Source: Gentiana macrophylla (lineage: Eukaryota > Streptophyta > Magnoliopsida > Gentianales > Gentianaceae). From it: a stretch of DNA of 64,000 nt. The notes beneath the pieces were generated by a model. That model ran no database searches, was not told the origin of the DNA, and saw nothing but the letters and a program-made list of their open reading frames with translations. Positions 47,739 through 58,111 of this stretch are shown in pieces. A program made the translations under genes and the position numbers. Within the stretch, counting starts at the first letter, position 1, and each line of letters begins with the position of its first letter. Location: assembly GCA_026214975.1 (NCBI GenBank), contig CM047817.1, positions 58,586,246 through 58,650,245 on the forward strand. The letters are read 5' to 3'.

Positions 47739-49507
47739 TTTTGGTCCATTTAAAAGGCTAACATAAGTTTAGAGAAGGGGGGGGTGAATAAACTTGTCAC
47801 CCAAAAAACCTAACTTAAAACTAAATCTTAAACTAGTTTTCGTTCAACTTAAACTTGTGCGGAGTTATGCTAACTTAGCTGAGTATAAGTCAAAACTGAC
47901 TAATCCTTAACTGAGTTAACCGGCAGTGGATTAAATTAAGCCTTTGTAGAATATGAGTTATCAGTTAATATGCTGACTCAGTTTCTGGTGTTTGCTGAGT
48001 ATGTGATCTGGATGAATATAACCACAATGCATTAAATAAATTCATAATGTAAATAAACAAGAATTATATAGGTTCGAGGTGGTGTAATCCTGTCAGTCCT
48101 CTCTTCTCCTGTGATGTGGAGGGCAAATCCACAATGTTCTTGAGGTTTACAGTTACAAGACACAATGTAAATTCAAGACACTTGATTGTCCTTCACTAAT
48201 CCCTAGCTTCACAATCTTCCAGCTTCAATCTTCAACATGTAGAATTGCTGTTTGAACTAAGCTTGCCACACTGGTCCATAGAGGGTTGAATTGCCTCTTC
48301 ACCAGCTCATCACAAACACAGTCTTCCTGACTATAGCTCAATTGTCCTTCACACCTTCTTGGTGTTTCTCAGTCTAAAACCTTTGATAAAATCAAAGTTG
48401 AGACTTGAATCAAAAATTATGATTCAACATGTGATTTGAGCTTTCTTCTTCTACATATGTAAATTATGCACAGATCTATTCTTCTTCAAATGATGATCTT
48501 AATGTTTCTTTGAATGCTTATGAACACTTGAAGAAATTTTTTGATCTTGCAATAAAGTGCTTACCAGGAATTCTTTTGATTTAATTTCCCCCTTAGTATG
48601 ATCTTTCTTGATTCGATCAGATTTTAGAATTCCGTATTTCTTCTTGTTGTAGAAGACATCTATTTATAGGGGTTTCTCTAACAATTAGATCAGTTGAATT
48701 TGAATCTTTATAGCCGTTAGTTATCCTGCTTTTCTTTTGTGTGTTAGTGTCCTTCCTGACATTTCTGCGTATCCAATAAGATTGTTTATCTTGTAACGGT
48801 TTGATTTATCTTTAGTTTGTCTAATCTTCAGTTGTTCATAACTTCAGTCAAAAACTGATTTAAAACTGACGTAGACAATTTCCAGTTTTAAAAGCATTAA
48901 CTGAGTTTATAATCTTCTTCAAAATTTCAGTACTCCATTCTTCATCTGATTATAATTGACTAAATCAGAGTACACCATACTCAATTGATCATCTAAGACA
49001 TCATTGTCCTTATGATCCTTAGCCCTTTATACAAGATCCATAAAGTCAGTTTAGGTCACACAATCTTGCCTGAAGTCTAACTTTACAGTCTCGACTTAGT
49101 CTTCATTACCTGAGTTTGAACCCTCGATTCTTCCGTCTTCAATAACTTAGTCTGATCCCTCAGCCTTTAGTTTTTGATAAGTCAACCGAGTCTGTGTATC
49201 TCAGCGAACTTACCTTCTTCATTGTCTGTTGGTGTGCTCTTATGTCAGTTTTCCAATATCTCTCTTGGTGATCTCAGTTTCCTTAATTTCATTACCCAAT
49301 TTCTCAGTTTTAAGCTTAGAATTATTACAGTGCTTGTCTGATTAACTTATACAACTATCAGACTCTATTAAATCCTATACATTGATTTCTGGACATATTT
49401 TTGCTTTGAACTATAATAGCTAGTTATGACACTTCATCAATTGGGTCTAAAAACAATAACTGAATAAGTGTTGAATCACCATCAAAACATAAACTTTATT
49501 TCCAACA
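47739..49507 (-). repeat. 5' LTR of copia element y
   Basis: 1,769 bp. The inner edge reads TTTTGGTCC where the other LTR has TGTTGGTCC, so the terminal TG is mutated. The outer edge TTTCCAACA is followed by the target duplication TAGTG. Minus-strand TATA-like TATAAATA near 48660. Confidence 0.8.
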
Positions 49508-50357
49508 TAGTGTGAGGTCCAACGTTCATTTCATTTGAATTCAAATTGTATCAACGTCTCTCTTGTAACGGTTATATTTAGTGACCGTTCTGACTTGTCA
49601 GTTTTTCATCCAATAGGGTTGCTTCCATAACAACGTTCGAATGTACATTCAGTTTGTTGGATGACTGACTTATAAAAGTCAGTTTTCATTTTTCTTAACT
49701 GACTTAGAGCATTAACTGTGTTATTACTCTTCTTCAAAATCTTCAGCACTCTATTTATCTGATTATATGTGACTGAATCACATTACACAATTCCTTATAA
49801 CAATCTTCTAAGACATCATTGCCCTTACGATACTTAAGTCTTCTTTCAAGATCCATAAAGTCTGTTCAGGCCATCACAGACTTACCTAAATAATAACCTT
49901 ACACTCTCGGCTTAAAATCTTCATAACTGAGTTTGAACCCTCAGTTCTTCAATCTTCTTGTTGAGTCTGTGTCCCTCAGTTCTTCGAATACTAAGTTTGT
50001 TCCCTCAGCCTTCAATTCTAGATAAGCCAACCGAGTCTGTGTCCTCAAATGAACTTACCTTCTTGATTCTCGAGTGAACTTCGCTTAGTGTATATCTTCG
50101 CCTTGATTCGATTCTATGTGTTTTCCAGTTTCATAAATGATTTCTAGTTTCAGTTCTACGACACTTCTATCTATTACAGTGCTTGTCTGATATAACCTAT
50201 ACAATTATCAGACTCTAGTAAAACCTATACATTCAGTTCTAGACATCTTTTATCTTTCCACTATAACAGTTAGTTTCAGTACTTCATCAATGGGGTGTTA
50301 ACAAACATATTCTTGAATACGATGAATCATCATCAAAACTAAATTTTATTCCCAACA
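49508..50357 (-). repeat. Remainder (U3 side) of the copia element x LTR
   Basis: Continues the x LTR interrupted at 40546. It begins with the right copy of TAGTG and ends ATTCCCAACA at 50357. Together with 40098-40546 it makes an LTR of about 1.29 kb. Confidence 0.7.
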
Positions 50358-50613
50358 TCTATATTTTTAGATGTCAGGTGTCAGTGACCGTTCTGACATA
50401 TCAGTTCTTCATCCAATAAAAGTCCTTGATTTACAACGTTTGAATGTACTTTCAGTTGCTTGGATGGCTGCCTATAAAACTGAGTGTCCTGATCAGTTTT
50501 ATACTGAGTGTGTCAGTTTTCAGTTTGTTAACTGGCTTAGAGCATTAACTGAGTTTTTAATCTTCTTCAAAATTCCTGTACTCTATTTATCTGATTTTAT
50601 GTGACTGAATCAG
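50358..50613 (-). repeat. Part of a third related copia LTR (z), left of element C
   Basis: Homologous to the x LTR U3 (shared GTGACCGTTCTGAC and CTTAGAGCATTAACTG blocks). It starts mid-LTR, so x appears inserted into z. Its last five bases ATCAG are the target duplication of element C. Confidence 0.7.
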
Positions 50614-51022
50614 TGTTTAGGGTATATTTTACTATATTTTCGGGCTTAATCCCTAAACAATTTACCTTATTTTTAAGGGAAATAAATGAGAAAAGCGTGT
50701 TTTAACCGTTAAATTCCTATAATGGTTATTGAGGGGTTATAATTTAATTATGAGGAAATATTGAGTTTAAATGTTATTTTTGTTACACATTTTATTATTA
50801 TTATTATTCGATGACTTGGTGTAACAACAATTTTGCAGAAAATTAAAAGATATGCATGGGGATATTATTAATGGAGAAGATTTATCTCATTCAATCAAGT
50901 GATTTCAAAATAAAGAAGAAAATCGGAGCATTAAAGAGAGGATAAATCAGATCAGATCGAAAGAGTGAAGTAGGGAACACGGTATACGAAGCAGCAGTGT
51001 GAAAACGCGTAAATAGGTAGGT

Positions 51023-51078
51023 TCGGTCGACCGAGCCATGCTATTCGGTCGACCGAGTGTCTTAAGTCGGTTGACCGA
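51023..51078. promoter_or_regulatory. Three TCGGTCGACCGA palindromes in the 5' LTR of C
   Basis: 12-mers at 51023-51034, 51045-51056 (both perfect) and 51067-51078 (TCGGTTGACCGA). Spacing is exactly 22 bp each. The TATA box follows 60 bp later. Confidence 0.8.
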
Positions 51079-51138
51079 GCCCCGAAGCTGCAAAATCGAC
51101 GCGTTTTTCTAGATCCTTCCTTATGTCGGCAAAACTCC

Positions 51139-51146
51139 TATATAAG
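51139..51146 (+). promoter_or_regulatory. TATA box of the 5' LTR of C
   Basis: TATATAAG followed by CAGCACC, a good match to the plant TATA consensus, positioned after the palindrome array. Confidence 0.75.
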
Positions 51147-52079
51147 CAGCACCATTCGAGCAGAGAAGAACACACAGAAAAAGCACCACATCACACAAAA
51201 ATATGAGTTTCTTTCTTTCAGTCTTGCTTGGGAGTTCGAAGATGATTGAAGGCTAAGCATCTTGCAGTAGGACAACGGGATGAAGCCAACACAACACCAT
51301 CACAACCAAGGGATTTTCGAGTAGCAATTGTTTAGTGAGTTTGAATTTTAATTTCTTTATCAATTGAATAGATTTGAATGTTGGTTTTATTTGATTGAGA
51401 AATCAATGAAACGTTTATCTGTTTTGAATTTTAATGAGAATTGGATTCATATATAGAACCGTTCTTTTGATACGATTAGTAATAATTCAAGGGATTGTTT
51501 ATTATTGATTGGGTAGGAGATTCGGAGACGAACTCGTGATCATGTTCTTAAATTGTTAATTTTGTTTTACTTGAGAAAGAAAACGAAAGCTAAGTAAATT
51601 TGATTAAGGAAACTAGATCGAATTTAGGTTAGATCATACCAAGAAATATAATTCAATTCATGACTTGGTTGGGTGGTGGTTGTTTGGTGGATTCGTGTCG
51701 TTCTACTGTCCTTTAAATTCATAAGAAAGTTCGTAACTTTTTGCATATTAGTTTAGATTCTTAGTTCGTTAGTTCATTCGATTTTAATTTCATTAGTTTA
51801 AGATTAGTTCAATTTGATCTACTTTTATTTTTATCATCTTTAATTGCTGTTTTGAGTTTTCTGTTTATTAGGTTAGATAATCTTAATTCGGATTACATAG
51901 TTCTTAGATTTTAGTAGTTTTAAGTAGATTCTCGTGACATCCTCACCATCCGTTAACTATATTAGTTTCTGACGCGTTCGACTCCCTTAGGACGACCCGT
52001 AAACACCCTATACTACGAACCTTATACTTGGGGTGTTTCGGTTTATAAATTTAAAACACGTTTTTACCGAACAAGTTTT

Positions 52080-52097
52080 TGGCGCCGTTGCCGGGGA
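52080..52097 (+). promoter_or_regulatory. Primer binding site of element C (tRNA-Asp)
   Basis: TGGCGCCGTTGCCGGGGA is a full 18-base complement to the 3' end of plant tRNA-Asp, six bases after the LTR end. Confidence 0.95.
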
Positions 52098-52216
52098 GTC
52101 TGTAACGGTTGTCGGATTCTTCATAGTGTAGTTTTCTGAGTCGACAGTATTTTGGCCATAACTTTCGGCTCGAGTGTCGGATTGGCGCGCAGGACCCCAA
52201 TTCGGAAAGCTCGTTC

Positions 52217-52771
52217 AAAACGTCGTATTAATGACTCGTTGAGATTGCGAAAAGGGTGATGAGTGGGAAAGATGGACGGTTGAGATTAAAGTAGGTCATA
52301 TCTATTCTGTCATCTAGAGCTTGTATCACTAAATACGGTAGATGCAGTTTATCTCTAGCTATCCATATCTAGTTTTGTCCTTATCCAGAACTTATAGTAA
52401 ATTCAAAAACTCAGTTGTGAGTACAACTCAGTTTTAAGAATTGCAACTTCTTAGTTTTCTGCTGTTGATCTTTTCCTGCAAAACAGAATGAGAGATTTTT
52501 GGTATCCAAACCTGTTTGGGACCTTTTTGATTAGTTTTTTTGTTCTTGGAAGGCTTATTAATTTTATGCTTATACAAGCGACGGGCGTATTGGCGCGCCA
52601 ATTGCCATTTAGCTAATAAGCCTGTGGATATTGAGGTTCGCAAGCGGTACTTCCGGATCTGTATTTGAAGCGATTGTTCGAATTCCTTATGATATACAAT
52701 CAAACAGAGTTCTTGCTAATTGTAAAAAACGGGGTTTGAATGTGGCAATTTTTCAGCTGAGTATAGTCAGT
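52217..52771. other. Segment shared with element y, replacing the leader and N-terminal gag of C
   Basis: Nearly identical to 45949-46510. The break at its right end is at GTATAGTCAGTTTT, after which C continues with T-rich sequence and the C-terminal half of gag. The N-terminal gag found in B has no counterpart in C. Confidence 0.8.
52578..52745 (+). pseudogene. petA: Plastid petA (cytochrome f) fragment in element C
   Basis: Same petA piece as 46310-46481. Here it has small changes, several at CAG/CTG positions. [12 protein letters not shown] and a frameshifted haem region remain recognisable. Plastid-derived, non-functional. Confidence 0.85.
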
Positions 52772-53476
52772 TTTTTTTGTCTCTTTCCCTTTTTTTTGCA
52801 ACTCTATAATATCGTCTTCTCTATACACCGGAGCCTTCACTTCATAGAAGTAATTAGCAAGCAGCTAGCCAATTTACAGCTGCAGCAGCAACAAGGGCAG
52901 CCAGATGTGAACTACCTGGGAATACATGCGGGGAATGAGATGACTGAGGAAGTAAATTTAATGGAGAATCATAACCAAACCTTCAGAAACTTCAATCAGA
53001 ATCAGAATTATTCCGGATTTCAACGTCCCAATCTTAATCAAGCCAATGCACCACCTGGCCCGTCAAATTCCAAACCTTCCTTCAGCTCAAGTTATCAAAG
53101 ACCACCTCCCGGGGTGGTTAATCAATCTCACAATCCTAACTCTCAGAGACCCCAAGGTGGTTGGAATCAAAACCAACCTCATAACCAAACCACCTCTTGT
53201 GTCCCTCAACATAAGTTTGATGAGCTAGTAGACATGGTGAAGACCTTGGCTACTAGCGTCAGGACAATAGAGAGACAGGTTGGCCAGATGGCAGATCAAC
53301 AAGCAAACAGACCCCACGGTAAACTTCCATGTTATACCGAAAGAAATCCTAAAGCAGATATCAATGTTTGCACTGCCATCACACCTCAATGGGATTATAG
53401 GAACGAAGAGCTGAATGAGGTTACTTTAAGAAGTGGTAAGCAGGTGGGACCCGGAAAGATGTCGGGAAACGAGTAG
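52772..53476 (+). pseudogene. C-terminal gag of element C
   Basis: Open in one frame, continuing from the foreign segment. Gln-rich (LANLQLQQQQGQ), then Asn/Pro-rich (QRPPPGVVNQSHNPN), a helical segment FDELVDMVKTLATSVRTIE, then MADQQANRPHGKLPCYTERN and EVTLRSGKQ. It ends SGNE-TAG at 53474-53476. The order matches B gag (ADQQASRPSGQMPNFTERNP ... NLRSGTQ ... GNH-TAG). The capsid part is missing. The TAG is the natural gag terminator, because B ends at the equivalent codon. Confidence 0.8.
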
Positions 53477-54651
53477 CCCCTCCTGACGCCATAAGTTCAG
53501 GAGGGGGCAATCTGAAGTTAAATACCGAAGGAAGCAACAGCGAGGAGGAGCTTAATGATGATTCTTCGGGTGATGAAAATGATTCTGATAGAGAGATGAG
53601 GAGAGGTCAGGTAGCAGTACCCCTGACAAAGAAGAGGGAGGAAAAGTTTGTCAGATGGAAGGATAAGGATGACGAAGCCATTAAAAAGTCAGGTGGCTGT
53701 TCCCCTGACAATGATAAAGCCCTTCCTTATCCACCAAAGAAGAAAGAGAATACCCTCAGCCATGACAGACAATATGACGGTGTGAGGAGGATGCTTAGAG
53801 ATACCCAAGTGAGTATACCCCTAGCTGAGGTATTGACTGAAATGCCTAAATGCTCTAAGTATCTTAAGGAAGTTTGTGGAAGCAAGAAGAAGCTTCAAGG
53901 GATGGCAGAAGAAGTTTTAAGAGAAGAATGTTCCCTGGTTTCACAAAAGGTTGCTATTAAGCGAGGTGACCCCGGAAGACCTTCAATCTCCTGTGAGATT
54001 GAAGGCCACAAGTTCCAAAATGTCTTATGCTACTCAGGGGCCTCTATAAATGTGATTCCATTGAACGTCTGCAAAAAGCTTGGTTTAGACAAAAGAATGC
54101 GGGAACGCCCTATTTCTTTACAGATGGTAGACCGATCTAGCCGATCAGCAGCCGGTTGTGTTACTAATGTTCTTCACTATGTTGAACATTTGGTTTTCCC
54201 TACCGACTGGGTTATCTTAGACTACCCACCTGACAAAGAGATGCCTCTAATTCTAGGCCAGACCTTTTTAGACACCTCTGCCGCCCTCATTGATTTTTGT
54301 AAGGGTCAGATTACACTTAGAGTTGATGATACATCTGTCACCTTCACACGAGGGCAAAGTCCTGAGACACCCTTGATTGAAGAAATCTCGTTCGTTGAAG
54401 CAATTTATGAGGACAAAAAAGATGCCAACTCTGAAGGAGCGATAGAGCTAACATAGATAGGTGTTTTCGAAGCTATAAACATTGAAGATCAAGCTGACTA
54501 TGGACCATCTTCTGTTTCATTACCGGCTTTAGTCACTGAGCCTGTCAATGAACAAGAAACATGGAGATTCCCAACAATGAACGCTGATTTCAAAGAGCTG
54601 TATCAGGAAGACTTTAACCCTGTGGAAGAGGAAGCCCTTATGGGTAGTTAG
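53440..54651 (+). pseudogene. N-terminal pol with protease, element C
   Basis: The -1 frame opens after a stop at 53437-53439 and runs to TAG 54454-54456, then TAG 54649-54651, both in the same frame. Motifs: an acidic linker EEELNDDSSGDENDSD, VAVPLTKKREEKFVRWKD, VSIPLAEVLTEMPKCSKYL, then protease LCYSGASINVIPLNVCKKLGL-type sequence near 54030. The catalytic Asp of D-S/T-G is Tyr here. LILGQTFLDTSAALIDF, the conserved C-terminal protease motif, is intact. Both stops can be explained as CAG to TAG. Confidence 0.85.
53464..53506 (+). promoter_or_regulatory. Predicted -1 ribosomal frameshift signal, element C gag-pol
   Basis: The gag frame reads TCG GGA AAC GAG TAG. The heptamer G GGA AAC (53464-53470) is in the correct phase. 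The stop is at 53474-53476. A 10-bp stem (CCCCTCCTGA, 10-base loop, TCAGGAGGGG; 53477-53506) begins after a 6-base spacer. The -1 frame continues GKRVAPPDAISSGGG into protease and RT. Same design as B (22856-22898). Confidence 0.85.
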
Positions 54652-56614
54652 GACGAAGTGGATTTCTGGAGAGAGACTACTCATTGGGAGGTTGATGATT
54701 GGGAACAGCTAGCGGAGGAGCTAAAAGAAGAAGAGTTGAGAAGGATGATCAAGCATGAGAAGGAGAAAGCGGGTACTGACAGAAGGATCCCTATGGATGA
54801 TGTGATCCAGTACCTTTCTGGGGTTGTACCTCGGGAAGATGAGGTATTCTTCAGTCAACCACTTCAAGCCCATAAGGAAAAAGGTGGCCCTTTAAAACCT
54901 AGTACTGAGCAACCACCTACTGACTTGGAGCTTAAACCGCTTCCTCAACACCTTAAGTACATTTTTCTTAAGGATGGTGATAAATTGCCCTTGATCATCT
55001 CTTCGAAACTCGAGTCCGAGCAAGAAGCACTGCTGATAAAAGTGCTTGAAAGGAACATCCTCGCGTTCGGTTGGCAAGTGGGTGATATCCGAGGATTCAG
55101 CCCCGATGTGTGCATGCATAAAATCCGAACGGAGGAAGGAGCTAAGAAAGTAAGACAACCTCAGCGAAGGCTGAATCCGCATATGCAGGAGGTTGTCAAG
55201 AAAGAAGTTATAATGTGGTTAGACATGGGAATTATCTATGCAATCGCCGACTGTGAGTGGGTTAGCCCCACCCAAGTTGTGCCAAAGAAGGGAGGCATCA
55301 CCGTTGAAAAGAATGAAAAGGGGGAAGAGATAGCTTTACGCCTTCTGACTGGCTACAGAGTCTGCATCAATTATCGCAGATTGAATGAAGTCACCGCCAA
55401 AGACCATTTTCCCTTACCATTCATTGACCAGCTTATTGAAAGACTAAGTGGTCATAGGTATTATTTTTTCCTCGATGGATATTCTGGTTACTTCCAGATA
55501 GCCATAGACCCTAATGACCAGGAGAAGACTATGTTTACGTGTCCATCAGGCACTTTTGCTTTTCGCAGAATGCCTTTCGGGTTATGCAATGCACCAGCAA
55601 CATTTCAATGGTGCATGTTGGCCATTTTTTATGGACTTGTGGAGAAATGTATGGAAGTCTCCATGGATGACTTCTCAGTCTATGGCGATAGCTTTGATGA
55701 GATCTTGGAGAATCTAGATATGGTACTTCTTATTTGTGTTGAAAAGAATTTAGTGCTTAATCGGGAGAAATGCCATTTTCTAGTAGATGAAGGGATTGTT
55801 CTGGGACACAAGGTGTCCGGAAGTGGTATTCAAGTTGATAAGGCTAAGGTAGAAGCCATTGAAAAAATGTCGTACCCGAAAACTGTCAAAGAGGTACGCG
55901 GTTTTCTTGGTCATGTTGGCTTCTACAGGCGATTTATTAAGGACTTTTCCACAATAGCCAAGCCCTTATCTAACCTTCTTAAAGATGATGCTATGTTCTT
56001 GTTTGATGAGAAATGCAAAGAAGCTTTCAATTGCCTGAAGGAAAAGCTCATAAGTGCCCCTATCTTAATCGCTTTTTGTTGGACTAAGCCTTTTGAATTA
56101 TTATGTGATGCCTCTAACTACGCAGTCGGCGCAGTTTTAGGTCAAAGAATTGATAAAAAGTTCAGGCCCATTTACTATGCGAGCCGCACCTTGAACCCGG
56201 CTCAATGCAATTATACCACGAATCGAGAAGGAATTCTTAGCCGTCGTTTTGCTATTGACAAGTTTAGAAGTTACCTTCTAGGGTCTCAAGTTGTAGTTTG
56301 GACCGACCATGCAGCCCCACGCTACCTTATGGACAAAGCGGATGCAAAACCAAGGTTACTCGGGATGGATTCTAATTTTGCAAGAGTTTGACCTTGAGAT
56401 CAAAGATAAGAGGGGTAGTGATAATGTTGTGGCTGATCATCTGTCTCGCCTAGTAAATGAGGGTGGCGTAAATCACAAGGAAATAGGCATCGATTTCCCT
56501 ACTGAGCAATTGATGAAGCTTGATACAGTGAGGCCATGGTATGCTGACTCACGTCAACTACTTAGCGGTGGGCATTTAGAAGAAATGACGATCGTGAAAA
56601 GAAGAAATTTTTAA
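54652..56614 (+). pseudogene. Reverse transcriptase and RNase H of element C
   Basis: Open from 54652 to 56391. RT motifs: RQPQRRLNPHMQEVVKKE, VSPTQVVPKKGGIT, VCINYRRLNEVT, FFLDGYSGYFQIA, FRRMPFGLCNAPATF, catalytic SMDDFSVYG and FLGHVGFYRRFIKDFS. RNase H: PFELLCDASNYAVGAVLGQ with first Asp, then [27 protein letters not shown]. An extra base near 56362 (CTCGGGATGG) shifts to the frame ending 56614 ([24 protein letters not shown]). Otherwise the best preserved RT in the window. Confidence 0.9.
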
Positions 56615-58111
56615 TGACTTAAAATATCTCGTATGGGAGGATCCTTATCCATTTAAAGTCTGCAAGGATGGGTTGCTTAGAAGGTGCGTTCCGGAGCATG
56701 AACAATTGGATATCTTGGAGCAATGTCATAGTGGTCCCGCTGGTGGGCACTACGGAGCACCCAAGACAGTTGCAAAAATCCTCCAAGCTGGATTCTACTG
56801 GCCGACTCTTTTTAAGGACGCAGAAGCCTTTTGTAAAGGTTGCGATAGGTGCCAGAGAATTGGGAGGCAAAGTAATAGGATGGAAATGCCACTTAGACCC
56901 ATTCTGGAATGCGAAGTCTTCGACGTGTGGGGAATTGATTTCATGGGACCCTTTCCATCGTCGTGTGGAAATAAATACATTCTCGTCTGTGTAGACTACG
57001 TCTCCAAGTGGGTGGAGGCAATAGCCACCCAAACTAATGATCACAAAGTTGTGAAGAAATTCTTGCAAAAGAATATCTTCACCAGATTCGGCTGTCCTAG
57101 AGCCCTCATTAGTGACGAAGGTACTCATTTTTGCAACGCGCCGCTTGATAAAGTTCTCGAGAAGTATGGTGTTAGACACAAAATCGGTACACCATATCAT
57201 CCCCAAACAAGTGGACAAGTCGAGATAAGCAACCAAAGCCTTAAAAGAATTTTAGAAAAGACCGTGAACTCAAATAGATCCAACTGGAGTCTAAAGTTGG
57301 ATGACGCACTTTGGGCCTATCGCACCGCGTTTAAGACCCCAATGGGCACGTCACCCTTCCAAATGGTCTATGGCAAAGCTTGCCATTTACCAGTCGAGAT
57401 TGAGCACAGAGCCTACTGGGCTATTAAATTCGTAAATTTTGATAGCCAACTCTGTGGGGAAAAGAGGTTATTACAATTAAATGAGCTCGATGAATTTAGA
57501 CTCAGAGCATATGAGAATGCAAGAATCATTAAGGAGAGAACTAAGATACTCCACGATGCCAAGATCAAGGATCGAGAATTCAAAGTGGGTGACATGGCTT
57601 TACTTTATAACACCAGGCTCCATCTTTTTGCTGGTAAGCTTAAACCTAGATGGTCTGGCCCCTTTGAGATTCTTGATGTTCATCCCGGTGGAGCCATTAC
57701 GTTGAAAGGGTACGGCGATCAACCGTTCAAAGTCAACGGTCACAGGATTAAGAAGTACTTTGGGCAACCCAAGGAAAAGCCTGAAGTACTATACTTTCAA
57801 AAGAGAAATGAAACGGTTGAGTCGTTTATTTTAGAAGAGATTCCATCCGACTTCTTTGGAGTGATGATGACAGTCTTACCCCTAACCTTGCAAATCCTTC
57901 TGTCAGTGCTCCTGAGCCTGTTAGCATACCTCAGCCGAATCTGAGAAACAAGAACAAGAAGAAAAGAGTCAGTGTCGTCTGGAGAGAAAAATTTCATGAT
58001 CTTATCGCGCACTTGACTTGTTGTTGTGGCGAAAACCATTTCCGTTCTAGTCATTATGAGTCTGACAGAGAAGTGGTTAGCCTTAAACCCAAGTGGCCTG
58101 ATCCAGGTTGA
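56601..58111 (+). pseudogene. Integrase of element C
   Basis: After a slip in a T5 run near 56608 the frame is open to 57944. The HHCC motif is intact ([15 protein letters not shown]). The DDE triad is intact: [21 protein letters not shown] and SGQVEISNQ. Then [52 protein letters not shown] and the C-terminal RWSGPFEIL and [15 protein letters not shown]. Near 57860 one indel shifts the tail; the natural frame ends with a Cys/His stretch (LTCCCGENH) and stops at 58109-58111. Confidence 0.9.

Larger units (their letters stand above)
50614..52073 (+). repeat. 5' LTR of element C
   Basis: 1,460 bp, from TGTTTAGGG to ACCGAACA. It contains three palindromes (51023-51078), TATATAAG (51139-51146), and a possible coding-free R/U5 region. 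Confidence 0.9.

Noticed and set aside
50371..50604. 77-aa ORF before element C
   Set aside because: It lies wholly in the U3 of copia LTR z, where related LTRs are not open. A chance frame.
53476..53476. The gag TAG of element C as a random inactivating stop
   Set aside because: The equivalent TAG occurs in element B with the same heptamer and stem, and the pol frame is -1 in both. It is better read as the natural gag terminator.
57797..58054. Minus-strand ORF opposite the element C integrase tail
   Set aside because: Antisense shadow of the coding tail, with no recognisable motif.
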